Origin: Batillaria attramentaria
Taxonomy: Eukaryota > Mollusca > Gastropoda > Batillariidae
Assembly (NCBI GenBank): GCA_018292915.2
Contig: JACVVK020000016.1
Coordinates: 3,105,001 to 3,169,000 of the forward strand
DNA: 64,000 nucleotides
Direction: 5' to 3'
The translations under genes were made by a program, and so were the position numbers. Below the pieces are notes generated by a model, which made no database searches, was not told the DNA's origin, and was given only the letters and a program-made list of their open reading frames with translations. Below, one piece after another: positions 45,070-59,003 of the stretch (positions within the stretch are counted from its first letter, which is position 1; each line of letters opens with the position of its first letter).

Positions 45070-48000
45070 ATCGTGCCGATGTTAGGTGCAGCCATAATTC
45101 TACCAATCAAACTCACGTCAGACAACTCTTAAGGAAAATGACTTCACCACTGCCCATCTGATTTTTATTTCTTTTCTCTTTTTGGAAAACAACTGTAGCG
45201 TAAGGCTTTTTTTTTTTCAAAATAAACATTTTAAACAACTGTATGTTAAGAAAATTTGAAACAACTCTATTATATTTTTTGATATGGAAATTGCAACAGT
45301 TGCAGTGTAAGAGAAATTAGCTGTTGAGCGTGAGAAATTAGGCAAAAAAAATAAAAATGAATAGGATGTTAAGCCCTGTAGTGGTATCGATACACGTGTA
45401 TTGGTGGGGCTAGGCCGGATGTTGCCTCCATCTTCCCACACTCGGTTGCCGGAGGTATTGGTGTCTTTGTGGCAATTCGTTTGCCCACCCGGCCATCTAC
45501 CCTGCCATTGTACTCCGCCCGAATCCCGGCTAACACTGGCATTAGCATCTGCGTGAGGGACCATTGCTCTTTTCTCCTTAACAACTACCTACTTCCTCTA
45601 GTGTTGTGGGCAGAATGGCGTGGAGACCCGAGATTTGTGCATGGTGTCGCGTTACTGTCCTTTGAGCCGTGTGCCAGGACAGGGGGATAAGATGCGATGA
45701 CGGAGTGTCCTGTAGCCAGTGGTCGCGGCAGCCGTTTTTCCCAGAGCTGGACAGGATACAGCTGGCGTGACGTGGGACGACCCAATCTTGTCCACGCTTC
45801 TGTCATCTGTCTCACGTTCTCATATTATCGTTTCCCCTCACTAGCAGCGCTACTCTGCTTGGGGCAAGTACTGGCGTTGGCAGTAGGGGCCGATGTTTTA
45901 CGACAATCTCTCTCGCGCGCATGTTGGAAAGGGGACGTTAACGGCTGAATGCCTTACACTTCTAGAAAATCGAACGTTTACAGTAGCGTTGTTCCAGTGC
46001 CTTCACAGGTCCTTCTCACGTCATCTTGCACGATATCTGTTTTGTCTTGAGGAGACTATGATTCTGATTTCGTCTATAAAAGTTCAACATCCACGTTTGG
46101 CCGGAATTGGTTCATAGTCTTGTCTGTATACGGTCCTGCAGCAGGTGCTGCCTGTTTTGCCCCATGCGTGCCATTATCAACAATGATATTTGAAGGCACT
46201 ATGGTAGGTTGTCAGCGTTCATGCAGTCTGCAGAATCACCAGGTTCACTGTTCAACAAACCTACAAAATGTTGTATATATATATATATGTCTGGTCACCA
46301 TGATCACTGTTGGGGGTGGGGGGTGGGGGTGGGGGGCATTTTGCAACTGCTTGTGCTTTACTTATTTACTTACTTGGCGTAATCCTGGTGAGGAGCCATG
46401 TAACAGCAGTATGAACTTTCATCCTATCTGGCTATCTGCTTTTTATCTGGTTCAGGTACTCGCCGTGGTCACACGAGAAAACCTAAGAGCGTAATTCTTA
46501 CTATGTTGAGCCCAGAACCCGAGACTAGGATGTTATTAGCTGTCTGGTCTGGTCGGGTTGAACTCGATAACTGTGGAAAGTGGTCGAAACCTCTAAAACT
46601 CATTGACTGTGTCATATTAATCAGGAAAGCAGAAAGCTCCCCCCCCCCCATCCCTCCCCCGGTGCTTGTACTAATCTGGGATCAGATGGTACTCCCATTA
46701 CCACTTCATGATAATTATGCGTGATAATTTTCAGGTTTTACAGAAACATTCATAATTAGTCCGTATATGACTGAAGTGGCTATAGAATCGATATCTGCTG
46801 GGGAGGGAGAGTCCCATTAACTTTTTAACCACGCCAGTTCTAGCAGGAAGGCCAATCCTACAAGTAATGTCAGAGTAAGTAGTGTCATTTTGATGGGTAA
46901 TGTCAGTGTGGGTTTTGCCTCTAGCGCCCAGGGTTATATAACCGCAGAAGAACTACTTCTGTTACCCGGTGTCCTGTTGTAGACGGACACAGGAAATACT
47001 GCCCAAGGCGCCTCGTTGTTGAACTTAACCGGAGAGTCCTTGGTTGGTGTTGGGGCGGACATAAAATTTACATACTCGGACAACGTCTAGTCGTCTACGC
47101 TATAGTAATGCGGACATGAAAGGTCTATCTGGCAACATATCGAGGCTGACAAACCGTTCTAAGTTGTTTGGGTGGTTTCTGGCATCGTACCACCAAACAC
47201 TTTTCGTAAAAGTATTCTTTTGTACCACTTAAACACTGCACAGTTAAAAGCCTCTCGCAGGCTGACAGTGAACCAACACAATGCTAAGCGGAAAGCGATA
47301 GGCGAGGCGTCTGTTATAGTGTTGCTGTCACTCTTTTACCAGCAGAGCCAAACTGCACGCGCCGATTTCGTCAGTACGCGCAAGTAGGTCGATCCGTGCA
47401 CTGCGAGTGTGCCTCGCAAGCAGCCAAAGCCTCTCCGCCGCGCGAAACAACCGAACTGGAACCGAAGCGCCGTTTGGTCACATCTGTAAAGTAGAAACGT
47501 GAGCCTAGTTTGACTAGTGCCGGTTTCATTGTACATCTTTAGCGTGTTGTTAACAGATTTCATAGCAGGTTACACATCTATATTGCCAAGGACATGGAAA
47601 AGGACACCGGGAGATGAAGGACGCTTTTTCGTCAGTTTTCCAAACTGTGACTCAGACTAGGTAGTGGTGACGTCACAGTTGAAGCGAGCAGTGTGCAGTA
47701 GAGCTTCGAGCGCCGGTTCAGTTCCATTTCAAATATCGCACGGCAAACAGACGTCCGCGTCCCTTTAGAGGTCTACTTACCATGAAGATGTACTACGCTC
47801 AGCGTCCATGGGCACTCCCAAGCGCAACCGCCCCCAAAAGCAGCCGTCTTCTATGAGGCCTTATCATCATGAATAGGCGCGTTTATGTTTACCCGCTAGA
47901 CTGAACAGTGTCTTGCGCTATAGTAATGCGGATATTAAACTGACAGTCTAGAACAGCGTCTTACGCTATAGTAATGCGGGCGTTACATTTACATGCTGGA

Positions 48001-48185
48001 ACACTAGACGTCCTAAAAGCCTCTATCTTCGCTGAGATGGCAAACTGCCGCTTTCGCAACTCGCTGTATGCCAGATAGAAGTGTCTTTCGTTTGACCGGC
48101 CATTGCGACCGTTTCCGTGACTTTGTGGCTTCTGATACATGTATTAGAGGACTACGACCTTTGAGCTTACGGTCCATTCCTGAAC
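45070..48185. other. No gene; G-quadruplex-like run and short repeats
   Basis: (TA)n at about 46274-46287. A G-rich run with GGGGG tracts split by single T lies at about 46311-46336. Repeats containing CGCTATAGTAATGCGG lie near 47098, 47915 and 47963. No family motif in any ORF. Confidence 0.45.
47885..48012. repeat. 48-bp tandem repeat, about 2.5 copies, with an outlying copy
   Basis: Units share CTAGAACAGCGTCTTACGCT and ATAGTAATGCGGRYRTTA. CGCTATAG recurs at 47916 and 47964. An isolated relative lies at about 47050-47115. Confidence 0.6.
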
Positions 48186-48189
48186 AGAC

Positions 48190-48450
48190 TGAGACTTGAC
48201 AAAGCTTCTAAATATAGCCACCAATCAGCGCCGTATAACTGGTCCTCAACTGATCAGTCCACAACCAAATAACGTCGTCTGTTCAGCACGCAGTACACTT
48301 CTAGAAAAACTCACATGCCGGCCAGGGTGACCACAATGTTCTCAGATGTTATATTGTGACCCAAGTGATTGATTCTGATGCACAGTCAGCACATTTGATG
48401 ACAAGTTCTCCACACGCTGTTGTGTGCCTGTCATACGTATTGACACTTGT
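48190..48450 (+). repeat. Unnamed interspersed repeat, copy B
   Basis: Matches the reverse complement of 15060-15390 (shared blocks CCAATCAGCGC, CAGTCCACAACCA, ATTGTGACCCAAGTGA and ATTCTGATGCACAG). No coding capacity. The ends are not precisely defined. Confidence 0.55.
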
Positions 48451-48459
48451 AACTGTAGT

Positions 48460-49059
48460 AAGTACTGTAAGTTTGCGGACAGTGCGTATTGTTTCGGGTG
48501 AACGTCGCGTTAAGATCAGACAAGCTCAGTCTCACAGTAATTATCCGGATAAGCAGAAACGGCGCCACTGGTTTCTGGGGATTATGTTGAAATTGTAATT
48601 TCAATAAAACCAAACATGCCGCGCCGGAGAGACTACCGGTACTTGCCCGGAGGAAGCAGATGCTCTTTGCCAAGGTTCTCACGCCTTCCCTGTTATTTGC
48701 ATACGTGGTCGTATACTATTATTCTGCACCCTTACTTTACTCCTCCCCTCCCCACCCTTTCCCTGCCTTTTGTTATTCTATGTCCATTTAGCATCGTCGT
48801 CCATGCACGTTTTCAGTACAGCACAATAGAGTGTACGCTTCGACGGGTGCCTTATGTTTGTTCCTCCTTTTACAACGGAAGAAGTCAGAGGCATGGAAAA
48901 CCTTTTTTTTCAAACTCAGCTGCCGTTGCTACACCAAAGATACTGTATCTTTAGCTACACTACCTTAGAAAGAAATTACTTAAAAAAATATTATCAAGAC
49001 CAGAAAATCATACACAAATCAGAAAAGTATTATCAAGGAACATAAACCATCGGGAAAGC

Positions 49060-49104
<45 letters not shown>

Positions 49105-52100
49105 TGACGCGCGCGCGCATGTCAAGCATGTTAAAAAAATATATTAATGACTATTAATTAGGTTTTGATTACTAATGCAGGTGTATCGTTTGCCTATTAT
49201 TATTATACATGTGACCACTGTCGCCGGTGATTGTGGATTTCGTAAAATGGGCTAGACGAAGTTGCTTAGAGAGAGAGAGCTCCAACCCGGGGTCAGTGTG
49301 GGGTAGGTTGGCAATGCATAAAGCGTCGGGCCGTGCACTGAAGCGTTAAGGACGGGTTGAATTACAGCGTGACGGCCTCGTTGGTTTACTGACTGCTGCT
49401 GAACTGACGCGACCTTTCGCCTCCGGCAATTTAATGCAACGTTGGGCGATCCTTTTTGACGGCGACAAGGAAAGTCACCCATAACCTGCGTCTGTGCGGG
49501 GATCAACAGTGGCCACTGCTGGACAATGGCCCTTCAGAGACCTTACTTCCTCACCCCCCCCCCCAACCTTTTCTTCATACCATCACTACCACTACCACCA
49601 CCGTCACCACTCCACTCCCCCTCCCCTCACCACTCCACTCCGCCATCCATCAACCAGCACAGCAACAAACGGCTTTTCATGTTTACGAAGCTGCAACGCG
49701 CACGTATTGCCAAAGGAGAGATCAGTAAGTGACCACAGATGAGCAGAGTCCTTTGAGAACGGATTTTCTTGCCTGAAGACGGACAAAGATTTATATGTTA
49801 TCAAACGTGACCAGCTCAGTGTACGTTCAGGTATGTGCTTGAAATGCTGAATAATTATGTGGCTAAATGTCAGTTTCTTCTTGTAGGCTTCTCCACTTAC
49901 GTATTGAGGCAAAGACTATGACAGAATTGAAGTACTTGTATAATTGCGTTTTGTGGGCTGAACGGTGTGTTAAAGAAATTGCTCTGGCCGAGTACCTGTC
50001 AGTAATTGTCAGTGGTGGTGGTCATCCATCGGTGTCGACGAAGACCACTTCTTCTACTTCTGTTGCTGGTTTTGGCGTGTGACTAAGTGATGACATGTAT
50101 ACATTTGAGCAAGCAGTGCCGAATGTGACAAACTGACAACTGATTTCATTGTTTCAAAACTTTTTACTTGTTTATGACCATGTGCCTTGAATGGATACAG
50201 GAGACCGTAAATTGTAGACGATTCGGTGTACATTAGCTGTTCATACAGGTTTTTTTGTTGTTGTTGTTATTGCTGTCGTTGTTTTTTTGTCACCTGGTTG
50301 TATAAGTCAAACGAACAATATGTGTATTACGAACACTTAATGCATGCTACATAAGTAGTATGCAGAATTTCATGCTATCTAGTACGGATAGTCTGATAAA
50401 GTTAATCTTGATTATGAAGAGAGAAAAAATACTGATGATTTGATGCTTGGCGATGTACAGCTTGTTTTTGTAAATTCATGGATGTTTCAGTAACTGTAAC
50501 CACGTAAAGTTTAGTCACCATACGAAATCTATTTGAGTCTCTTTTTCATATCCCACTTTGTTACAAAATGCATGTGTTTGATGACAACGTTCCGGTTTTG
50601 TTGTTGCTGCTGTTAAAAAAAGTTTGTTTACTTTGTAAAGCAATTTCCAGCATTGTTCAAATGCCCTTGATCCCCTCAAACTGATCGTAAAAGTTTTTGT
50701 TGTTCATTGTTTGGGGTTTTTTTTTTTTTTTTGGCGTATATAAATAATTGGATACAGTTACAAGAATCATTAACCACCCTGATATCACTCGCATCCATGC
50801 AAGCTGGACGACTTGGATATCGTACATAGTAGTAGAGTAGAGTACGAGATTTGTGGCGGATATTGAGTGTCCATCTGCCAACGGGGCGGTCACTCAACTC
50901 AGCCTTTGACCTGTCAGTGTACACCCCCCTCCCCATATCGCCCCGCTCCAGCCCAATCGATAGGAAGTGACAACAATCGTCCCGGTGCCGGTATTGTCTG
51001 CGAGACGGCTGCTGGGGGTCGGGTAGGGATAGGATGGGGAGGGGAGGGGGGCGGGGGTACTAGCCGTAGGTGAGAGCCACCCTGTCATTATCAGGCAACA
51101 TCCTGCAACACACGCCACATCTGCCCGTGGACAGGGTCCAGGTGGGATAGGGTGGCGGTGTAGAGAAGCTTGGGTCGGGTTTTTCTGTTGTGTCCTCTTC
51201 CGGTCCTGCCGCCGTATTTCAGGATTTTCATTGTTTGGGGGGGGGGGGAGGGGGTGCTTGGGGCTAAAATGGGGTAGGCCTTTGATCTCGTTATCCAAGG
51301 CTGAGAGAAAGAAAATCCGCTGTTTGTATCAGGCATCAGGCAAACAGCCATTTTGTCGGTCAGATCAGCGCGGCGCATGCACGCCTGTTTCTGTTTCTAA
51401 AGTGAACGGTGCCGTTGCACACAAAGTACATGTATGATGCTGCTGGTGCAGTATAAATTCGCCCTGATCCACAGCCTAATCGCCACGCGAAAGGCAGCAT
51501 CAGATCGATCGTCCATTTCGTCAGTAACCTGGGAAAGAAGGGGCACACTCCCCACGGCCTGTACCCCACCCCTCGGCTCCCCCCCCCTCCCTCCGCATGG
51601 TTGCCGCCAGTGTGTGCAGGTATAGTGTATACAGCGGAGGCGCTGGAAGAGGTCATTTCGGGATACATCTGCCGCGCGGGGTCACTCAAGGTAAAGATGG
51701 GGGTCACGGTTGGGTCAGGTGGCTAAAATTAGCCGATAGCGGCAGCGCGGCCTGCCCTCACCCAGTCAGAGGTTGGCCACCGTGGCTGACCAGACGCTGA
51801 CCCGACGTGTGGTCAGTACACCTGGCCGCTCGCTCTCGCTTCTACTCGCCTGCTTGGGGGGCGGCGTTCTGGCAAAATGCACAGCCAATAAGGTGAAGCT
51901 GTGGTCACAACACTGGCCATTAAGACCGAAACGTTTCTGCAGAAGGGCTCAATAACGTTTCACAAGATGATGTGGGAGCGACATCTTAAACTTGAAGTAT
52001 TTGTATTTGCATGATACCATGCTGTGACCGTGTGGAAGTGAGGAATCTTGAATCAGTCTGCACTCCTCGTTTCCCGCTGCACCTACCTGGGAGCGTAAGA

Positions 52101-54430
52101 ACGTAAGTGCAGAACGTTTCGATTAGGTCAGGATTATGCTAGTACCGTTGTGTAACACTGTAAACTATTTCACAGGCAACTGCATTCGAACACTGCCCTA
52201 CGACCAGCCACGTTTGCAGGTCCCGAATCTCTCTCTCTCTCTCTCTCTCTCTGCTCATGTTTTGGTCTCGTTTCCTGAGAGAGTCGCCCGCCCCTGTCGC
52301 TCCCTATTGCTGTGGACCTGGCGTTTGCCAATCGGTGTACACACAGTCAAGTAGAGTAGGTAAAGCGGGCGACGAGCTCGAGCGGTGGGAAAAGTGGAGG
52401 GCAGTCGTCCTCACCACGAGCGCCGGGACTTGCTACATGTGCACACACACACACGGATACACACGCTACACCACTGCCAGTGCTACACTGACGTGAACCC
52501 AAATGGGATGTAGCGCCGTCATAAACCAAGACTGAAGCTGGTGCATCGTGGTCCGGTGCCGGGTTTGTGTATGTAGTGCACCAGGCTCATGACGGTTGTT
52601 GGTTTGGTTGTGAGAGGGATGCGAGTGTCACACAGTGGTGTCGTCTGTCAGCTGGCCGGTAGGCACGGAGCAGTGGAGGCATGCCGGACGCGCGGACACA
52701 TGGGCGGGACACGCGTGCGCATGCAGTCACAATGTACCGGCGTCAGCTGTCAGTCTTAGAGCCTGATTGCTGCCTTGAGCCTGTGTCCTTCACGTCAGCA
52801 CGCCTGTGGTCTACATGCCTGTCTGTGGAGCATCTCCCTGCGTCTTTATCAGTTTCGCCTCAGGAACCACCGATTCTACCCGTGACTTGAACAGATCTGC
52901 CTTTGGCGGTAGTGACTGTAGGGACCGGAAGTAAACGCCATGAGGTGTTGTCAAGTTGTCTGCTACCTACACACTCTTTCTCTTGATTCAGAAGCCTGGT
53001 AAAGTGGCCGAGTTATCCTGTAGTTTGTTTCGTTTTGTTTTCCACCGCTGGTGCTCCATGTTTGGTGACTGATGACGCGTAGACCTGCCCATGACCCGTA
53101 ACGGTGTCCTGGGGGTGTTCTTGTAACCGGGCCATGACCGGAGGCCAGACACGGTCACGGTTGTTGGCCCAGTAAATGATGCGTCAAACCATGCAGGGTT
53201 GCACTCTCACCCGGGACCTTGTGTATGTTTGTCGGTGAGTTCCATATGAATTGTTCCTTCGTGGTACAACTGTTCCACGTTTTTCATCTGGCGGCAATAA
53301 GCAGTTCATGACTGTCAGCTATTTCATTTGTGTTGATATTGTTTCACCTGACCCTGACAAGCTGATCCGAGCACTCGGGATTTGGTATGGAAGTTGAATA
53401 CCCAGTGAATCGACCGAACCACTGAACAATGTGGATTTTGTTGCATACAGTTCTGTGATAACTGTCAGCTGCGTTGCGTAATCCGATACAGGAACGTGCA
53501 TTTCTTGTCTTCCTGATGACCTTTCCAGCTTTGTCAGTGCCTGCTTGTAATGCTGATTGTTTAACTTCCGCAGTAAATCATACATGACCTTTGGAAGATG
53601 CACAAACAACAAACTGCCTTTTTCTGTGGATCAGGAAGCCCCAGTACCTCTCTGCTTCGCAAGATGCCAAGTCTGTCTGAAGTGACGGTGAAAGCGAGGG
53701 ACTGTTGTGGAACCTAACTAGTTGAGACACCGACAGAGATATGACCGGAACTTTGGTTTGGCAGTCATATGTTTCACGGACGAGCGAACCCTGACTTGGT
53801 CACGAAGGTGGCATGGACCTCATGGAAAGAGTGATTCTCCGTACAAATAATCAGTACGATTACGATATTTAGTGTCACGGTCCAAGTTGATTCTCAGTGT
53901 CTTTGTGTCCTCTCACAGACGTCCACGGTGCATTTTATTGTGAGGCTTAGTCTTCAGAATACCGTTGCTGAAAACGTAAAACACAGTTCCTCGTCATAAT
54001 TGCCACGTCCACTGTGACGTTTTCCAGTTGCAGCGTGACGAAAGAATACAGAGTCGCACCTACACGTTATTTTTCAGTCTTGCTGATAATTTAAACTATT
54101 TTGGTGTGCACGCGACATGTGACTGGATGTGGTTCCTGTTCCAGTGGACTGCATCTACAGAAAAAAAAAAAAAAAACAGAAAACAACCAACAACAACAAC
54201 AGGTCAGTGGCAGTAAGGACGAATACCAGAAGTCATAGAGCTATGAAATTGCAGATGCAAGCAGTACGCAGTCAACGGTGAAACCTTTTCGAGACTTATG
54301 CGTAGATGCCTCTGGTGGCGGCCTGGTGGGATTTCATTTCAGAAAAAGGTTGTTTTTTTTTTCTTCTCATGCAACAGAGTTGCAGTTCAGATACCTTTAT
54401 TTGTCTTTTTCTGTATTCTTTGATTTCTCT
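48460..54430. other. No gene recognised; simple repeats only
   Basis: (CA)n at about 49063-49102, poly-C at about 49553-49565, a CCA/CAC-rich tract at about 49580-49640, G-rich runs at about 51003-51058 and 51236-51256, and (CT)n at about 52230-52252. ORFs of up to 134 codons at 50.9-51.3 kb are driven by proline-rich or glycine-rich composition and show no domain. Confidence 0.45.
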
Positions 54431-54433
54431 CCC

Positions 54434-54576
<143 letters not shown>

Positions 54577-54579
54577 TCA

Positions 54580-56325
54580 CTTCGTTCTCCTAATCTGGTA
54601 GTCTACAGCAGAAAAAAGTCATTGCTATGACTTGTCGATTTAAAGTGTGTCAGGTACCTGTCTTGGAATACAGACTAAGATGTCAGGCTAGGACTTGGTG
54701 TGAAGGCTGGGAATGGCGTTTTGTTAAGGATTCTAATTCTCTATGCGACCGTCTTACTAAAATCCATGAAACGTGTGCACCAGTCTTGCTGGTGTCTCTG
54801 GTACTACCATGATATCCCCGTCACAGGCCCGATAACGCAACACTTGCGTGTCTTTCTTCAAGGTTCTGTTCAGCGTGGGTCCTTGACTACTTCATGTTGT
54901 CCAATTGTTTCAATTTGCGCGTCAGTTGGTAATAGGGGTGGGGGTGGATGTGAGATGCTTCCGCCTTTGTGTCCATATTGAGTTTCTTGAGCGACTTGAA
55001 TAGTGGGGGAATTTTGGTTTCAGATATCAGTTGCATTTGAATATTCTTCTGGTTTAATAATATTGCAACTTTGTACGGTGGATAAGGTCTGCTGATATCT
55101 TGCAATGTACTTTGTTGAGATTGGCTGAGCGACCGGTGGAATAATGATGATAATTGTAATAATAGTAATAATCATAATCATTTTTGCCATTACTTTGGGG
55201 ACGGCAAGTTTTGCAGGCTGACCAGGTATCAGACACAGAGCTCATCTTTTTGTAATAAGTGCTGGTATGTTTTTCGTGTTGGCAATTAGGTGTCCTCATT
55301 TCGAAACATGAAACATAGTGTTCACTTAAGAGCCATCATAATGACTCACGCTCCGCATCTGTTAGCCGTTCACTAGATAATCTGTGTCACAATAACGTCT
55401 TAGCGGAGATTCGTTTGATTTGTTATGGGTGACAGTATTCGGAGAACACGTGAAAATTCCGCCGATGCTTGCAGGTGACCTCACGGAAACACTTGATGAG
55501 AAACAAGTAGTAATTTAAAAATGTCAACTGCTGGCATTTGGGAGAGCGTAATGTAAGCTGTGCTTCATGACTTGCAGGAAGAGTCTGTGCCAGGCTCATC
55601 CAGAATGTCTTGCTATATTACCAACAGAAGGATGTTTGTGGTCGATAAAGAAACCGTTACAGGCACAGTACCTAACGATTGACTCTTCGGCCTTAACGGC
55701 TCATTGGTTTTCTGCGTTTCGTCATTTTCAGACACCCACACTAGCTCCCTTAGCTTGTAAAACACACAAACACGTCTTCAATGCCGGCCATCAAGTCGCA
55801 TCATATAAAAGATAAAAATACTTTCAAAGCTGACAGAAGGTAAAATGAACTATTTATGTGTGACAAGTTTACTGTCTGAATTACATGGGGCTGTCTTTTG
55901 CTGAAATCGAGTTTTTGGCGAACGATGGACAAACACTTTGAAGAAAGAAAACAAAACAAAACAAAAAAACACTGTAGCATGCATAAACACATGCTTGTAA
56001 TGAATCTTATTTATTTGGAAAATGTCCGTTTATTTGGGTTTTTTTGTTGTTGTTGTTGTTTGTTTGTTTTTTCTTTTGATTGTTTCATGGGATCCACAAA
56101 TCTGCTTAAAACAACAACAACAACTAATACTGGCTTTCCGCATAGGGCTGCAAACTATTTTCCCAAGATCTCAAACGTGTACACCCGGTTCTACCGGCCA
56201 GTTTTGATGACAAATGATAAATCAGGCTTTTGTGTGTCCAGAGTTAGTTCGTCCTATTAATAGCTCCAGACAGGCATGGTTTCTATGCTTAGAACAAAAG
56301 ACACTCACGCATTTAAACAATTAGG
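54580..56325. other. No gene recognised
   Basis: AT-rich sequence with short AAT and ACA runs; no motif. Confidence 0.45.
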
Positions 56326-56326
56326 A

Positions 56327-56329
<3 letters not shown>

Positions 56330-56400
<71 letters not shown>
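56330..56400. repeat. (GT)35 microsatellite
   Basis: Uninterrupted GT run of about 70 bases. Confidence 0.95.
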
Positions 56401-56403
<3 letters not shown>

Positions 56404-56661
56404 AAGTGAATTGAATTTGTCGATAAATGGACAAGGTGAATGATTTGTGAATGATTGCTTGAAACCAAACAGTGGTCAGAAATAAAAAATACGTGAGCTG
56501 TAATGGCGGAATCATCTTTGCGCCCTTTCATCGCCCAGTGACGTCACCAAAACAAAGCGTGTGGCTCCTAAACATTATATTTACGTGCGATGAATGTGCA
56601 GCTTAGAAAGTTAGATGCATTGCTAAAGCTGAGAAGTAACTATTAGACGAAATGTATTTTT

Positions 56662-57123
56662 ATGTGGCATCAGAAATGTAGTTACGATTTCAAGGTACGT
56701 GAGCCTTTGAGAGTTTCGGATGATGAAATAACATTGATTTGCAGCCTTTCAGTCATGGATATAACTGACCTCTTTGCACCTAGAACCACGTGGCTAAGGA
56801 GGAGGGAAGAGCATGTTACATCTGTACAAAGTGCTGCTAGGATTTTCATTTGTATCGTCCTTCTCCAGATTCTAAGGAAGAAGTGGGAATCGTTGTATAG
56901 CTTTGGCTTCCGAGTCAGGATGTGCAAGTCAAAAGCTGTTACCATCAAATCCGGGAGTTTTGTTGTTGTTGAAGTTGTATTTTCAAACAGCCGTCCCGCT
57001 GCTGCTGCCAATGTGAATTGCTTGCCATTTCCTCTGGAGATACAGGTGTTTTATGGCATCCTACTAAGAAAAGCTGCCGCGCTGAATGATCCATTTCAAG
57101 ATTGTAACGTGGTCTTATATTAA
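56662..57123 (+). other. Unassigned 153-codon open frame
   Basis: This is the longest open frame in the right half that is not made of simple repeats. It has a hydrophobic segment (IFICIVLLQIL) and a Val-rich stretch (SFVVVEVVF). A 109-codon minus frame overlaps it. No domain, splice context or homologous copy in the window supports it, so it is likely a chance ORF. Confidence 0.12.
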
Positions 57124-57236
57124 TGATATTTCAGCACTGTGCCAATAATGATGATAATAGCAATAATTGTTTTGATACCCAAAACCAGAACTGACAAAAT
57201 GTAAGATTTGGTTTAAATAAAATAAATTTCAGCAGC

Positions 57237-58030
57237 AAAATAATAATAATAAGAATTTTATTTATGAAGCGCATATTCATATACATTTATACGCTCTGAA
57301 CGCTAGAAACACCATTCAACACTCAATCAATGAGAGAAAAGGTGATAACAAACAAGAATAACTCAAAATTCCAAACTAATATTCAAACTTTTTTAAGACG
57401 TAAACATACAGGGAAATTCGAAAATAATCTCTTTTCTGACAAGTTTTTTTTCCCACACTGCTACTACTACTACTAGTACTAGCTTTAATGCCCCACATAT
57501 GGACACTTGACTATGACACTCCAGTATACAATAATAACACCAGCAAAAACAATGTAAACATATTACTGAACTTAACAAAACACAACTGCTCAACGTAACA
57601 GCCAGCAGACTACTAATCGGAAATATTGTATGTTATTCCTTGTCATTCAGGTATAGAATAGCATCGGCATTGAAGGGATTTTTTAAGGGTTTTGTTTTCA
57701 GCAAGAGGCATTCAGTACCTTTTGTTAAGAGTGGTGGATTCTGGGTTCAGGGGGTGAGTAGCGTCAGAAGCAATCTGAGATGCTCTTCTGTTCACACCTC
57801 TGTCATACAAATCATTCACCGATTGGCTCGTCGAATGCCTATGATCTGACTAGCTAATTTGAAGACAGACCGAAGTTGATTCTTACTTAAAACTGACAGG
57901 TTTCCAAACCAAGTAATTATGCGGAAGATGAGGAGGCTGCGTGTCATGGTCTTATAGACAATGCAGTGTCAAGTAGCTCGGGGTCGAGATTAAATTCTGA
58001 GTATGCACAAATCTGTTTGTAGTTGGTGTG
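57237..58030 (-). pseudogene. LINE reverse transcriptase C-terminus and 3' UTR, decayed
   Basis: Minus strand, about 57965-57610: VYKTMTRSLLIFRIITWFGN, LSVLSKNQLRSVFKLASQII, GIRRANR and a stop, then a second frame with NDLYDRGVNRRASQIASDATHPLN. This is the common C-terminal segment after the RT of Rex1/CR1-like fish and invertebrate LINEs (a Y-x(n)-I-x-WFGNL motif, then a K-N-x-L-x-x-x-x-K-x-ASQIIG stretch). At least two stops and a frame change make it non-functional. The 3' UTR runs to a (TTA)n tail at 57237-57253. The RT catalytic part is missing. Confidence 0.75.
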
Positions 58031-58039
58031 TAAATTACA

Positions 58040-59000
58040 GTTACGGAAGTATCTTTCTGGTTAAAGCATCATGTGTAAAATGTCGATGAATTTGTTTATT
58101 ATTATTATTATTATTATTACGCAGGGCTTGTCGCTTGACTGAGTGGGTTGCTTTGAGGACGACTGGTCTACCACCGATTTGCTTAGTTTCGAGGGGAAAA
58201 AAATCGAGGTCACACTTTAACTTTGAGGGAAAACAAGAAAACAAATGCCTAAAGTATAATAATTCAGTAAGACTGAATATGAAAGTTTTCATCCCATTTT
58301 GTCCTCTGAGGAGAAACTAACAATGTTTATATACCAGCAGGGCAATGCAGAATTACTTGCAAACGATGGAAAACTTTGAGATTGATTTGCCACTTACAAA
58401 TTGTTTCTAATCGCAGCTTAGGTTTAGTTTTGATGAAATTCTGTTACTAATCGTCACTCACCTCTTTTGTAGAAATCTTTCTCTTACGTAACATTAATTT
58501 GTAGTGGTCCTGATGTCGCTGATGTAGTCGCTGGGACCTTATTACCAAAAGTTGATGTTGATGTCTGCATGTTGTCCTCAGAATAAGATACAAACATTCA
58601 TGAGCTGCATTCACAAAGGCAGTTGTGCTACAGTCACAAAGTCCGGCGCTGTTGATTGAGAACGTAATCTCAAAAACCAGTCGAAAACTTACGTAAAAAC
58701 TGAACATTTTGAGATTGCACAGAATGTTATCACAAGATGAGTGATAAAAGTTTTGATATTCAATGTTAGATATACTAATAAATGACGAACTTTCTGCAGT
58801 GCATGGTAATGAGGAGGTAGGAACAGGGGCTGCGCAGCGGAATCAAAGAGAAATCTTGAGATTTGAGAGTCGTACTTGAATAGCTCAGCAACATTTACAA
58901 TTAGCATTCACGTATGAAAAACTTTTAAAATACTCAGTAGTGGGCGTGCTTAGTCAAACCAAAGTGTGTTATCTTTGTTCATGTTCCGATCTCGGCCACC
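58040..59000. other. No gene; short (TAT)n
   Basis: (TAT)n at about 58097-58119; otherwise unique AT-rich sequence. Confidence 0.5.
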
Positions 59001-59003
59001 GTT

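Noticed and set aside
50894..51378. Proline-rich minus ORFs of 95-134 codons
   Set aside because: They are driven by G-rich simple sequence on the plus strand, with no recognisable domain.
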